Of a stretch of DNA of 64,000 nucleotides, positions 44,501 through 55,238 are shown one piece after another. The notes under the pieces are model-generated. The model was not told where the DNA came from. It did no database searches and was given only the letters and a program-made list of their open reading frames with translations. The DNA is from Ailurus styani (taxonomy: Eukaryota > Chordata > Mammalia > Carnivora > Ailuridae), in contig LNAC01000102.1 of the NCBI GenBank assembly GCA_002007465.1, positions 3,170,364 through 3,234,363 on the forward strand, in the 5' to 3' direction. The translations under genes and the position numbers were made by a program. Each line of letters starts with the position of its first letter. The first letter of the stretch is position 1.

Positions 44501-45344
44501 CTAATGCCAAGAGAATTCTAGATCCTGTTTATGAGGATATGGTGACTACAGTGGGACTCCAAGCCTGACAACTACTTGAAATGTTCTGTGAATAAGCCAA
44601 AGTAGAACTCCCTCAGAGAAGAAGACTTTCATAACTTTCTCAGTCTCAATGACCCAAAAACCCCCACGTATTTCAAATCAGCTCTTCTCAGCCAGTTAAA
44701 CAGAAACTTCTGTTGCTTATGCTGCAACCTATTTTCCTCACTAAAAATTCACAGCTATTCTCTGTTGCCGGTTTGAACTATCCAGCAATAGTAGTTTTGA
44801 GTATTCTTTTTAGGTTTCATCCTGCAGCAGCTACCTGAATGGTTCTTATAATTGGCCCATCTTCTAGGCTGTGCTGCGGCTATCTGGGTGCTTTCCTAAA
44901 AGGGCTCTTGCTTTGCACTGGAATGCTAATCCTAGCTTCTCAGCATGAAATTATTTCTCTTTGACTTTTTTCCTCCAGCATCAATTTCCTTCATGAATTT
45001 ATATTTTACCGCTAACTGCACAGTCTTTGAGTCTCTAACACTTTATCTTATAAGTTAGGCAATGACTACAGAAACAAAAGCTACTTTTATCCTAGGATTT
45101 CTTTCCCTTTTCCTTGCTCTGCCAGCCTTTCTATCCATCAAGGACTTTATTCGTTAACCGCCAAATCTGTCAATTATTTGGAAAGAGAAATATTTGCCAA
45201 CAAATGAGGTGTCTGGGTATGCGGGGAGTATTTCTCCTAATTTTTTGTTTGTTTGCTTGCTTGTTTCTCTCTTTGTTTGCTTCTTTGTTTCTCTTAATTA
45301 AGCAGAGCTACGGAATGTAAGTGGAGTCAAAATACACCTGGGTT
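44501..45344. other. unassigned sequence
   Basis: No named repeat or gene. 45249-45295 is a GTTT/GCTT low-complexity run. The ORF at 45114-45320 runs into it. Confidence 0.4.
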
Positions 45345-45475
45345 CAGTTCTCACATTTACCTGCTGCGTGAGAGATCACAGATGCATTACTTAACCTTGC
45401 TGAGGTTCAGATTCCTCACCTATCAACTAAGGATAACACCCACCTCCTACAGTTGTGAGGATAAATGCATGCCAC
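45345..45475 (+). mobile_element. MIR
   Basis: CTGGGTTCAGTTCTCACATT, ACTTAACCTTGCTGAGGTTC, AGATTCCTCACCTATCAAC and GTTGTGAGGATAAATGCATG are a clear sense MIR. Confidence 0.93.
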
Positions 45476-46351
45476 AGTAACACTAGGTATCTTGATGCTA
45501 ACAATAAATCTCAGTTGTTCCTTTTATCTTCTAAATACCTGAAAATTTTGGCACTTTTGAACACTGATGATGTCTCCTCTGAAAGACCAAGTGGAACAGT
45601 GGCCGAAGCAATCCTTCTGCCTCTGTGCATGCACCTTTCTGCTGTTGGGCAATGCTCATCCTTCGGATGTAAGTCACAAAAATATATTCCAGACCCTAAG
45701 AAAGAAATGTTTTTCGTAAGCTGCGATGCTAAGGGGATGCTTTCCAGAGAAGCAGAGTTCTTTGGAACCATCGTCCTATTTCAGAAGTGACACAGATTGG
45801 TTTTTAGCTGCCCACAGAGAGCTATATTCCTGCACAGGGGGAGACATGAAGTCTGTGGAGTCAACCTGAGAAAGATTAGTAAATGGACTGTGAGTAACAA
45901 ATGCATCGTCGCATTGAGCTCTGGTTCAGGACACACACACACACACCCCCCCCACGGGCGCCGAGTGGGACAGCCAAGTGCACAGCATGGCACTGCGGGC
46001 TCCCACTGGAAACTATTACTGGATGGATGCATTATTCCACAGGAAAAGATCTGCTTCAGGACTGCAAACCTGTTTGTGGGTGTCTTTTCCTGAAAGCACG
46101 CTTGTAACCTTTATAAATCAGTGATTCGAATGCTCACTTGAATATAACACTGATTACAAAGAAATTACTCAAGTTTCAGACCCAGGTTCACACCTGGAAA
46201 CCTAAACCTACAGGGTGGACACCTGCAGCCACCTGGCAAAAGCTATTCAGCCCAATCTGTGTAACTTCTGCCAAAGCAATGTGTATATGTTGGTGGGGCT
46301 AAGGGGTTCCAGAGGTGGACACCGGAAATTATTAGAAGCCTACAGTAAAGA
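45476..46351. other. GC-richer unassigned island with a small CA/C run
   Basis: No repeat is recognised. The 111-codon plus ORF (45455-45790) has an overlapping 86-codon ORF on the other strand, so frame openness is not informative. GATGTAAGT at 45668-45676 is donor-like and CACACACA then CCCCCCCC lies at 45933-45955. It may be conserved noncoding DNA; I assign no gene. Confidence 0.4.
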
Positions 46352-46358
46352 AACATGG

Positions 46359-46591
46359 GGAGGAAAAAGGAAGGAAGGGGAAAAGAAGGAAGGGAGGAAA
46401 AAGAGAAGAGAAAAAAGAAAAAAGGAAAGAAAGGAAAGGAAAGAAAAAAGAAAAGAGAAGAGAAATGAAAAAGGAAAGGAAAGAAGAAAAAAGGAGAGAA
46501 AAAAGAAAAAAGAAAAGAAAAAAGAAAAGAAAAGGAAAGGAAAGGAAAGGAAAGGAAAGGAAAGGAAAGGAAAGGAAAGAGAAAAGAAAGA
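46359..46591. repeat. 233-bp polypurine tract (GGAAA/AAAAG units)
   Basis: An almost unbroken run of A and G on the plus strand, irregular at left and settling into GGAAA units at 46535-46577. Such mirror-rich polypurine DNA can form triplexes. The 134-codon ORF over it (46215-46619) is a lysine/glutamate-rich artefact. Confidence 0.95.
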
Positions 46592-46766
46592 GCTGGACCT
46601 GGGCTTAGTTAGTGGATAGGCAATATAGATACATAGATATTATTCATCAGATTTCAGGTGATGGGAGCTAGAAAAGGACACATACAGATCTGAGATACTA
46701 GAGAGAATGGGAGGGAATTTCTTTGAGGAATATAATATAGATGGTTCCTCTTCTAAATCCAGTGTA

Positions 46767-46971
46767 GGGCGCCTGGGTGGCTCAGTGGGTTAAAGCCTCT
46801 GCTTTCGGCTCAGGTCATGATCTCAGGGTCCTGGGATCGAGGCCCGCATCGGGCTCCCTGCTCAGCGGGGAGCCTGCTTCCCCCTCTCTCTCTCTGCCTG
46901 CCTCTCTGCCTCCTTGTGATCTCTCTCCCTCTGTGAAATAAATAAATAAAATCTTTAAAAAAAAAATAAAA
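46767..46971 (+). mobile_element. young CAN-SINE
   Basis: Near-consensus GGCGCCTGGGTGGCTCAGTG body and tail. Perfect 13-bp duplication TAAATCCAGTGTA at 46754-46766 and 46972-46984. Confidence 0.97.
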
Positions 46972-47248
46972 TAAATCCAGTGTATTTCTCTATCTTCTCA
47001 TTCAAGTGTCCACAGCCACAAGTGACAGACGGGAAATTGATGGGGTTGGAAACAGGGAGGAAAATTGCCTTCCCTGATGTCCCACCACCTGGTTTCACTG
47101 TGGACATGATGCTGTCCACCACTATCCTTAAACATGGCACTTTAAACAAAGCCAAGAGTAATGCCAACAAATATCAATGCGGTTTAGCAAAGAGATAGAT
47201 ACTTATAGATTTTACTTCTATTCTGAGGTGAAATTGATGTAGGAAAGA

Positions 47249-47803
47249 TGTTGAGGTTTGGAGCCGATGGCCAAGAAAGAATTCTTAAGATGTCTTTGGT
47301 GGTTTTATTAAAGCACAGGGACAGGACCCATGGGCAGAAAGAGCTGCACTGGGGTCATGAGGGGTGGCTGATTATATACTTTCGAGTTCTGAGGGGGTTA
47401 GGGACAGAATAAGTCTCTAAGGAAATTTGAAAGCAAGGTTTCCAGGACCTTGAGGGAGCTAGTTATTGTTAGGGAAATGTCATTTATTACTGCCTAACAA
47501 AATCTGAGTCATGAGACCCTTCAGATGTATACTGGTGGTCCATATGCTTGGGGGACGATTGCCAGCATGTATCTTGGGGGATAGAGATTAAAGAAGTTTC
47601 CAAAGGAACTTTGATATGTTAGAGTAGACTCACAGGATCCTGGGGGGATAGGGCTAAGATCGCCTTCTGCCCTTAGCAAAGTAGTAACATCCAGGCACCT
47701 GAATTCCTAGAGGAATTCACTCTGCCTATTTCAAGGACTTGTCAATGGGCTATAAGGAGTAAGGAAATTCAATTTTTCTTTTGCCTTTGTTACCTCCAGC
47801 AAA
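47249..47803 (-). mobile_element. solo LTR of a class I-like endogenous retrovirus
   Basis: The reverse complement starts TGCTGGAGG and ends CCAAACCTCAACA. A TATA box (AGTATATAAT, plus coordinates 47371-47380) lies about 60 bp before an AATAAA signal (47304-47309), giving a recognisable U3-R-U5 order. No gag, pol or env is attached. No target duplication was found. The family is known to me only as a carnivore-type LTR. Confidence 0.65.
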
Positions 47804-47899
47804 ATAACATTCGACTAAAGTCTTTAGGAGATCTACTTGAAGAAAAGAAAAAAATATAAGTGTCTTAAAGGCAGAGAAGACGATGTCTATCACCTCCTG

Positions 47900-48880
47900 G
47901 GGCTCAGCTTTGTAAATAAACTTTTTATAATAGATTTAAAAACTTAGATTTATAGAAATAGATTTAGATTTACAGACAAGCTGCAAAGATAGTATGGCAA
48001 GCTCCCATATGTCCCCCACATAGTTTCAACGACTGTTACCGTCTTATATTGTACAGTACATTTGTCACAGCTAATGAGCCGAAACTGCTACATTATTATT
48101 AACTAAATTTCGTATTTCCATTAGTTTTCCCTAAAGTCTTTTTTCTGTTCTATGATTCCATCTGGGACAAAAGAGTACATTTAGTTGTTATCTCTTAGGC
48201 TTCTCTTGGCTGTGACAGTTTCTCAGACTATTGTTGTTTGTCATGACTTTGACAGTTTTGTGGTCAGCTATTTTGTAGAAAGTCCCCTCAACTGGAGTTC
48301 ATCTGATATTTGCCCTTCTCATCACATCATATCAAGTGTACATACTATCAACAGCACTTCTCACTGATTATGCTAACCTTTTTCACCTGCCTCAGGTGGT
48401 GTTTGTCAGGTTTCTCTGTTGTAAATTTACTCTTCTTTCTCCTTTTCCATATTCTACTCTTTGGAAGCACATAACCAAGCAGAGCCCACACTTAAAGGGT
48501 GGGGAGTTATGCCTCTTTGAGGGGAAAGTATCTACATAAATTACTTGGAATTCGATACAAGAGATTTGTCTTTTCCATTTTTTATTGCATCATTTATTTA
48601 TATTACTATTGACTCATGGATTTTTATACTCTGGGTAATCATCTAATCATCTAATACTACCTTTTTTTTTTTCTTGTTGCTAAAATCACTCTAGGTTTGG
48701 CCATTATGAGCTCTTTCTACATTTTGTTCCCTCATTACCTCCAGATACTACATTATGCCCCACACTTATCTTATATATTCTCTGGTCCAGCAGGATCTTG
48801 GTTTTCAGCCTGGCATATTATTCTAAGATTTCCATAATATATTTTCATATACAAAATTAAACCATAACTTCAGAGAAAAA
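47900..48880. mobile_element. ancient L1M-type noncoding block
   Basis: TTACAGACAAGCTGCAAAGA, CATATGTCCCCCACATAGTT, CATTAGTTTTCCCTAAAGTC, CATTTAGTTGTTATCTCTTAG, CTCAACTGGAGTTCATCTG, TTGTCAGGTTTCTCTGTTG and AGGTTTGGCCATTATGAGC match, in order, a long repeat usually annotated as L1M 3' noncoding sequence. Strand not assigned. Confidence 0.65.
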
Positions 48881-48881
48881 A

Positions 48882-49350
48882 TGTCTTTCATAACAGACCA
48901 GGATACTTCGTTACTTAGAGTTCAGAAGAGGAATGGGCATGCCAAGTCCTGCAGGGAATAGGTGAGGAAGCACTGGGCTTGGTCAGGAGGCAGAGGGAGT
49001 TAGAGGAAAACCTGGGCTAGAACCCCGAGTGTGGTTTCTGTGGGAAAGGTAAGGCAGGGCAGGCTCTGCGGGTTTGGGCTTGACTAGTTTGAATAACTTC
49101 AGCAGGCCGCATGGCCGCTCTCAGGTTGTCAGTTAGCTAGCCATAGGGTGATTAGGGCAGGGGATAATGGTCTGGAGTGTATTATCTCTATAAAGGAGGT
49201 GATTGGGGGTGTGGCCTTGCATTGGTTGGTTTGCATATGAAAGGAGTACTTGCAGGCCAGGCCAGCACTGTTTGGATCTCTAGAAATTGGCTAGCCCTGG
49301 GAGGTGCAATCTCTTCAGGGTCAGCAAGACCTCAGATGTCAAAGCATCAG
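48882..49350 (-). mobile_element. probable LTR, antisense
   Basis: The reverse complement carries CCAACCAATG (CCAAT-like), TTTATAGAGA (TATA-like), AGGTTTTCCTCTAACTCCC and ends GGTCTGTTATGAAAGACA. It lies 0.6 kb from the 3' side of the ERV-L remnant and may belong to it. Confidence 0.45.
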
Positions 49351-49369
49351 AAACATGGTTAATAGAGGA

Positions 49370-49730
49370 TGGAAGCAGAAGAAATACTTAGGAGGCTACT
49401 CAATAACTCAAGCGAGAGGAAATGAAGAGAAATGACTGAGTTTGGGTATATTTTAGAAGAATAGTTGACAGGCTTTGAAGATGATTTAAGTGCTGTATGT
49501 GAGAGAAAGGGAAAAGTCAATGATGACTCTGAGATTTGGGGTCCAATCTACTGCAAGAAGAGAGTTGCCCTTGACCGGATGGAAAAGACTAAAAAAGGAA
49601 GAAAATCAAAAGTTTTGTTTTGAACTTACTCATTTTATGAATCCCAGGCAATTGCATATATGTATCTGTAATCCAGGAGATGTCCTAGCTAGACATACAA
49701 ACTTCTGAGTCATCAGTATACAGATTATAT
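49370..49730 (+). repeat. ancient mammalian interspersed repeat, family unnamed
   Basis: GGAGGCTACTCAATAACTCA, GTCAATGATGACTCTGAG, GTTTTGTTTTGAACTTACTC, CAGGAGATGTCCTAGCTAG and GAGTCATCAGTATACAGAT are landmarks of a common old repeat I recognise but cannot name. The 72-codon ORF 49490-49708 is inside it. Confidence 0.55.
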
Positions 49731-49746
49731 CTAAAACCATAGAACT

Positions 49747-49963
49747 GGGCACCTGGGTGGCTCAGTGGGTTAAAGCCTCTGCTTTCGGCTCAGGTCATGA
49801 TCTCAGCGTCCTGGGATCGAGGCCCGAATCGGGCTCTCTGCTCAGCAGGGAGCCTGCTTCCTCCTCTCCCTGTCTCTCTGCCTGCCTCTCTGCCTACTTG
49901 TAATCTCTCTTTCTGTGTCAAATAAATAAATAAAATCTTAAAAAATAATAATAAAAAAATAAT
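49747..49963 (+). mobile_element. young CAN-SINE
   Basis: Head GGCACCTGGGTGGCTCAGTG, mustelid-type body, AAATAAATAAATAAAATC then an AATAAT-rich tail. Duplication AAAACCATAGAACT at 49733-49746 and 49964-49977. Confidence 0.97.
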
Positions 49964-49977
49964 AAAACCATAGAACT

Positions 49978-52640
49978 AATTCATAGATCAATTTATTATT
50001 GACAGACATGAAGTCTAAGGACAGGGTCATGGGTTGTTCAAATATATGTACCTCAGGAATATGAAAAGAATCCAGTTGCCAAACAAAAAGGAGTACAAAG
50101 AGAGAGTGGTCTTCATTGCTGAGGGATCTGAACCTTGGTTTTCCTGCCTATATTAAGTTTCTGTAGTCACTGGATGGAGTAAGTATTAGGAGACACACAC
50201 AAAAATTCCCTGAGATTTAGACATCTTTTCTGCCTCACTGCAGAGCAGCAATCATAATGACTGGTAATAAAAATCAATCACCCTAGCAAACATAGCTTTT
50301 TGGCTTTTGGGTTCAGTAGTGTCAGGAGTCTAAAATGGCACTGTGGTGTCTCAGCTTCCAGTGCAATGAAACAACTGTTGTTATTCGACCTTTAAACCAG
50401 CAGAATTCAAGGTCAAGGGAATGGAAGAAAAAATTTTGCAAATGGGTTATCAGGTATAAAATGGAAAAAAGGCACTAACTCTTTCATATATTCCATGAGT
50501 ACCATATATCTGCCACAAATTCAAAGAATATATTAAATACTTCAGGCAGTATTCTAATCTGGTAATGTATTAGCCCTAAGCTAATGCCATAACTGACTGT
50601 TCAATAATCCATTTCTCCACATTATAATCTCCACATTATAAGGCCAGCTGCTTCTGCATACATGTAAAATTAGTAATTCTCTTAATAGTCAACTTGCTAT
50701 TTCACTTCTGTTACTGCAAAATAAATTCCTTGATCAGAAGCAGTAATAGATGGGATGCATGACATTGAATAAGTCATAGATGTAAGCCGCAGTACGGTGT
50801 TTCTGGTAGAAGCATGATGGAAAGAGAAAGTAAATCCATATTCAATATAAATAAATATTCATTACAGGAAGGGCAAATTATTTTCCCCTCCATGATAGAA
50901 GAGATCCAAATATAATCACCCAGCTACCAGGTAGCTGACTGGTCCTCCATATTCTGTATCAGTAGCTCAGCATTGTCCTCTGCCATTGACAAGTGTGTCC
51001 ACAGCAGCGATAGTAGCCAGGCAAGTCTTGCCTAGATGTCCATGTTATAAAATATATACTTGGCCAGCATCCCTGATACCATAGCCACTTTGTTCATGAG
51101 CCCATAGAGAAAGCATGAGAATTACAAAGAGACTGACACTCACAAAATGAGTTATTTTTCTGATTATTTAGAGCCATCTCTGCAGTGGGTGGCATTAAGA
51201 AGGCCTTTTTAGGGGCACCTGGGTGGCTCAGTCATTGGGCGTCTGCCTTCAGCTCAGGTCGTGATCCCGAGGTCATGGAATCGAGCCCCGCAGCAGGCTC
51301 TCTGCTCAGCGGGAAACCAGCTTTTCCCTCTCCCATTCCCCTTGCTTGTATTCCCTCTCTTGCTCTCTCTCCCTCTGTCAAATAAATAAATAAAATCTTT
51401 TAAAAAAGGCCTTTTTAGGGAAGACAAATATCCTCCCACTCTGAGACATTCATCCACATAGTTCTCCCTTCTTGCCCATATCTTGTCACCATCAATCCTC
51501 TAATTCTATTCCTTCCAAGCCCCTGACCACTTGACCACACCATTAATGAGGCAGCATAAATCCAAACCTCAGAGTATCTCAACTCCTAGGCAAAATGGAC
51601 AACCAGTTCCAACTATGGAATGATTTATCTGCCTTTTATATCCACCATTAAATGGGATTATAATTCTCAACAATGAATTTATGGCTGGTGCCAGTGTGTC
51701 ATATACAATCATGCATAAGCCAGAATCTAATTTTCTTTCCCTTACTCAACTGGTGATAAGAGACTCCCTAGGAGACTGGAAGATGCACTGAAGTGTGGGT
51801 GAAAGTGCAAGGGAAAGTGCCTTGGGGGTATGGACCGCCTGCTTATATCACCTACATGCACTCCAGTCCAACCTTGGGGAACCACCTCCATTTGATGAGG
51901 GTGTGCCACTTGGACACCTAATTTTATAACTTGGTTGATCAAATAATATCCAATCAATAATGGACACCTCAGGTCATCTGGTTGTGTTCGGTCTTACAGT
52001 TGGGCATTTAATCTCAGTCAGGTACATTTGCAAACAAAATTTTTGTCCAAAGGAGAGTGGTTGTAGGAAACTGTATGTTTTTGTGGGAAAGTCTAAGGGA
52101 CTTTGGTTCCCTTATCAGGGATTTTCACAGGGTCCCTTCAACAACCTGTCCTACCATGGACACTTAAAGCAACATGGAATATACTATGGCATAGGAGTCA
52201 AGTGGGAGAGCTTCTTGTACGTAAGCTAGAATGAGTTGAAGAGACTTGTCCTGCTCTGCAGTCCACTCAAACCCTTAGGGATTACAAGGCAAGACAGTAA
52301 CATACACTGATAAATGCTGTACATGTATATAACTTCCAAAATCCAAAGATACAAACAGGGCTTCCTTTCTTATTAGTAATAGTGCCTTAAAATGTAGCAT
52401 CTTGTTTTTTACTTTATGGACATCACATCACAGGATCCAAGAAACTACTGAGATTTCAGCTGCTAAGTGTGGGGTTTTATCTTGCAGCTTCTAAAATAAT
52501 TATATCCATGCATATTTATGTTTCTTGCTTCTTCCTGTTACTGACCTCCCATCAGCGCAACATCAACATTACAGATGATTTGTTGTACTGTGGGTTGGCA
52601 TGAAGATCAAACTAAGACAAAGAGCTGGAGAGTTAAGAGG
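49978..52640 (-). mobile_element. degenerate ERV-L-like internal region (pol)
   Basis: The reverse complement follows class III ERV-L pol text. The right part (51410-52600) resembles the upstream pol region. An integrase-like stretch around 50640-50760 keeps a SDQG-type motif. A dUTPase-like stretch (about 50170-50430) lies downstream, an order typical of ERV-L. Stops and shifts are frequent, so it is inactive. No env is visible. A SINE interrupts it at 51215-51405. The right-hand limit is approximate. Confidence 0.72.
51215..51405 (+). mobile_element. CAN-SINE nested in ERV-L
   Basis: GCACCTGGGTGGCTCAG head, CT-rich body and AAATAAATAAATAAAATC tail. Perfect 15-bp duplication AAGGCCTTTTTAGGG at 51200-51214 and 51406-51420. 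Confidence 0.97.
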
Positions 52641-53500
52641 ACACTAATTAAAGATAAAATTTGGTCCTGATATCTCTGCTAGAGGAACTCAGGTGTACGT
52701 GTAGTGTATGTAGAAGGTTTGTTTTATATTCTCCAGTAAAAGAAAACAACTTCTGGAACAGAAGATGGGATTGTCATCCTCATCTTGTTAAGTTTACCCA
52801 TCCATTGTCATTCTTTAGGATCCGTGGAGCGACAAAATTTAAGAGATCCTTTAACATAGTCATAGACATTCCCTTGTTCTCTGTGTCTTGAATTTAAAGC
52901 TCTAAGTTTTAAGTTCTATCATACATTTGGAAATAGCCAGTTTATTCTAAGACATTCCTCATATCCATCTCAGCCACTACACATACTAACTACCACAGAG
53001 GTGCCTTAAATTGCTAGTTCCCTAGGGAGGACAATATGTATGAACTGAAGAAACTATTTCCATCCATTCCATGGACTAATGGAGTCACATATACTCATTT
53101 TTAATATTTCACTTACTAGAACACTTTCTCTGCTCTCATCTCCAGTGAAGTATTCAAAAGATTCATTTCTAGTTCCATCTCCTCAGGATACTCTTGCTTA
53201 AACAGAAGATATTCTTTCATCCTCAGAATTCTCCCATAATAGTTATAGTTGTAATTGAGTTTAATAAAATCATATCTCTTCTGGCAATTACCTAAACTCT
53301 CACTCAAGATTGATGTTGTTTAGTTTTTGGCATGTGTATTCATAATTTCTTTCTCAAGCTAGATTTTAATTATTTTAAAGGCAAGGGTAATATCTGATAC
53401 ATGTTTGGTATCTTACATATCTTGAAAGGGTTCTAGTTATGTGAACTTAATTCAATGCACAACTTATTTAAATCAAAGTCACATAACTGGCTACAGAAAT
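52641..53500. other. unassigned, possibly more ERV-L
   Basis: No clear motif. Composition resembles the ERV-L block and the sequence may continue its upstream part. Short ORFs on both strands (52661-52891, 53116-53307) are not convincing. Confidence 0.35.
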
Positions 53501-53642
53501 TGTTATCAAAATTATAATTATATCAAAATTGTTATCAAAATTCCATACAAATATATGCTTAGAAATATATTTAAATATATATATAGAAATATATTTCTAT
53601 AGAATATAGAAATATATTTAAATATATAATACATATATATAT
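53501..53642. repeat. AT-rich low-complexity sequence
   Basis: Repeated AAATATATTTAAATATAT and AGAAATATATTTCTATAG units, partly palindromic. Confidence 0.85.
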
Positions 53643-53684
53643 AAAATACAGTGTATATATATACATATATATACACTGTATTTT
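53643..53684. repeat. perfect 20-bp-arm AT palindrome
   Basis: AAAATACAGTGTATATATAT (53643-53662) is followed after AC by its exact complement (53665-53684). A 42-bp cruciform-prone site 29 bp from the start of the large inverted repeat. Confidence 0.95.
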
Positions 53685-53713
53685 TTTGAGATAGAAGTTT
53701 GGGGGACAGGAAT

Positions 53714-54111
53714 ATTTAATTGCATTGGCAGAATATTACTTCCAGATTATTTTGAGGCATTTTTCATGTGACAAACTTTACACCTTTCACCATCTTCTTG
53801 GGGGATGGGCCTAGATCCTCACAGGAGTTTAAATCTTTAGTGTGCCCTAAATTGTATTTGCCACAAAATCTTTTAGAGTTATTCTCTTTATACAACAGCC
53901 ACTGCCTTCATATTCCACTAAGTAGAATGAATACCAATGACATATTTAGTCATATTTCTTTGTAGTAAAATTGCTATACTTTTCTAAATTCACATTAGAC
54001 TTTTGGGAACTTAATATATTGAGAAGTTACTTAATGTGAATGGATGTTTATCACTTATAAAATGCAATTACAGTGAAGAAGGCTGAAAAGAATATCCTAT
54101 GGGTACTGTCA
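53714..54111 (+). repeat. large inverted repeat, left arm
   Basis: About 400 bp that reads as the reverse complement of 55239-55903, roughly 88-90% identical by eye. A ~100-bp core (GGGGGATGGGCCTAGATCCT onward to TATTCTCTTTATAC) differs at one base. The family is not recognised. It holds a 65-codon ORF (53768-53965). Confidence 0.9.
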
Positions 54112-54173
54112 GCCTTTCACCGAGGGAACCATGACAGATGAGATATACCATACTATTTAAGTAATTAGAAATT

Positions 54174-54213
<40 letters not shown>

Positions 54214-55238
54214 GATGATGCAATTTTTGTCCTTCAAACAGATACTGCTGCTTGTATGCCAGGTAAGACTGCTTCTCCCTGAACCTCCTTGAAACTTAAA
54301 AATATTCATGGCAAAAATGGCCCTGTCTTTTCTAATCTAAGTACCATGAATGAGAACAGTTATATACAAGCTGACAATAACTTTTCTTGTTCTCTTTTAA
54401 GTATGCATTTAGGTTTTGCTGAAAATTAAAGAATAAGCTCAATTTCCTTTTCTTTCTCCATTCCCTCTCTTCCCACAGGGGAGAGGGAGCAGGGACAAAA
54501 TAATAAAATCATTATGTGTTTAAGCAGAGACTAGAAACAACTCTACGTGGGACATTCCCCATCTGTGCCATTGCACCAGGATTAAAAATGAATGTTCTCT
54601 CTGTGTACACCCCTCTCTCCTGTCACCACTTCCTCACACACAGAAATTGTTTTCTCTCAACTCAGCTTGAAGGGATGTAAATGATAAGGCATAATGTAAA
54701 CCTGACCCAATCAGAAAGCTTTTGTTTTGTTCTCAGGAAATTCTCCTCAGCGTGTTAGAAAAACCACTTGGCAACAATGGGCGGAAACAAAAACAGAAAT
54801 GATTTCCACATCAAAATGCTAACGCACCTGTTAATTCCCTGACATAGTCATTTTTAAGCCAATGCTTAAAAAATAAATCCTATCCCAGTAACTCATTACA
54901 TCTGCTATGATAGACATTAGCTAGAAATAATACTTATTTACTACTGCCTGACAAACATAGTCAGCCATAACCAGGATATTACTTTGGGTACCAAAAATTG
55001 TGAGCTGTGATGTTCAAAAACTAATGAATAACTTTTATCAGAGCCTATAAATTTCACCTGTATAAGAAAATACTTTCTACGTGTTCTACCATCGCACTAA
55101 AACTCTGATAAAATATTGAAGACAGAACTTACTACTGTAACTTAGAAATAAATTCTTTTTTATAACAATTTTTTTGGTGGTTGATATATGTTTTAATTTC
55201 CTTTATAACTGACAATGTATGTCTATTGTCTTCGAAAT
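54112..55238. other. spacer of the inverted repeat
   Basis: About 1.1 kb of mostly unique DNA with a CA microsatellite. CTTCCCACAGGGGAG at 54470 is acceptor-like but isolated. No gene. Confidence 0.5.
54177..54211. repeat. CA microsatellite
   Basis: About 17 perfect CA units, likely polymorphic. Confidence 0.97.

Noticed and set aside
45455..45790. 111-codon plus-strand ORF
   Set aside because: It begins in a MIR and has an antisense ORF of similar size over the same bases; no homology recognised.
46215..46619. Longest ORF in the window (134 codons, plus)
   Set aside because: It is lysine/glutamate-rich because it runs through the polypurine tract; long A/G runs avoid stop codons in several frames.
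54177..54211. Regular repeats that could suggest an array
   Set aside because: Simple CA microsatellite; there is no spacer-repeat structure and the genome is mammalian, so no CRISPR.
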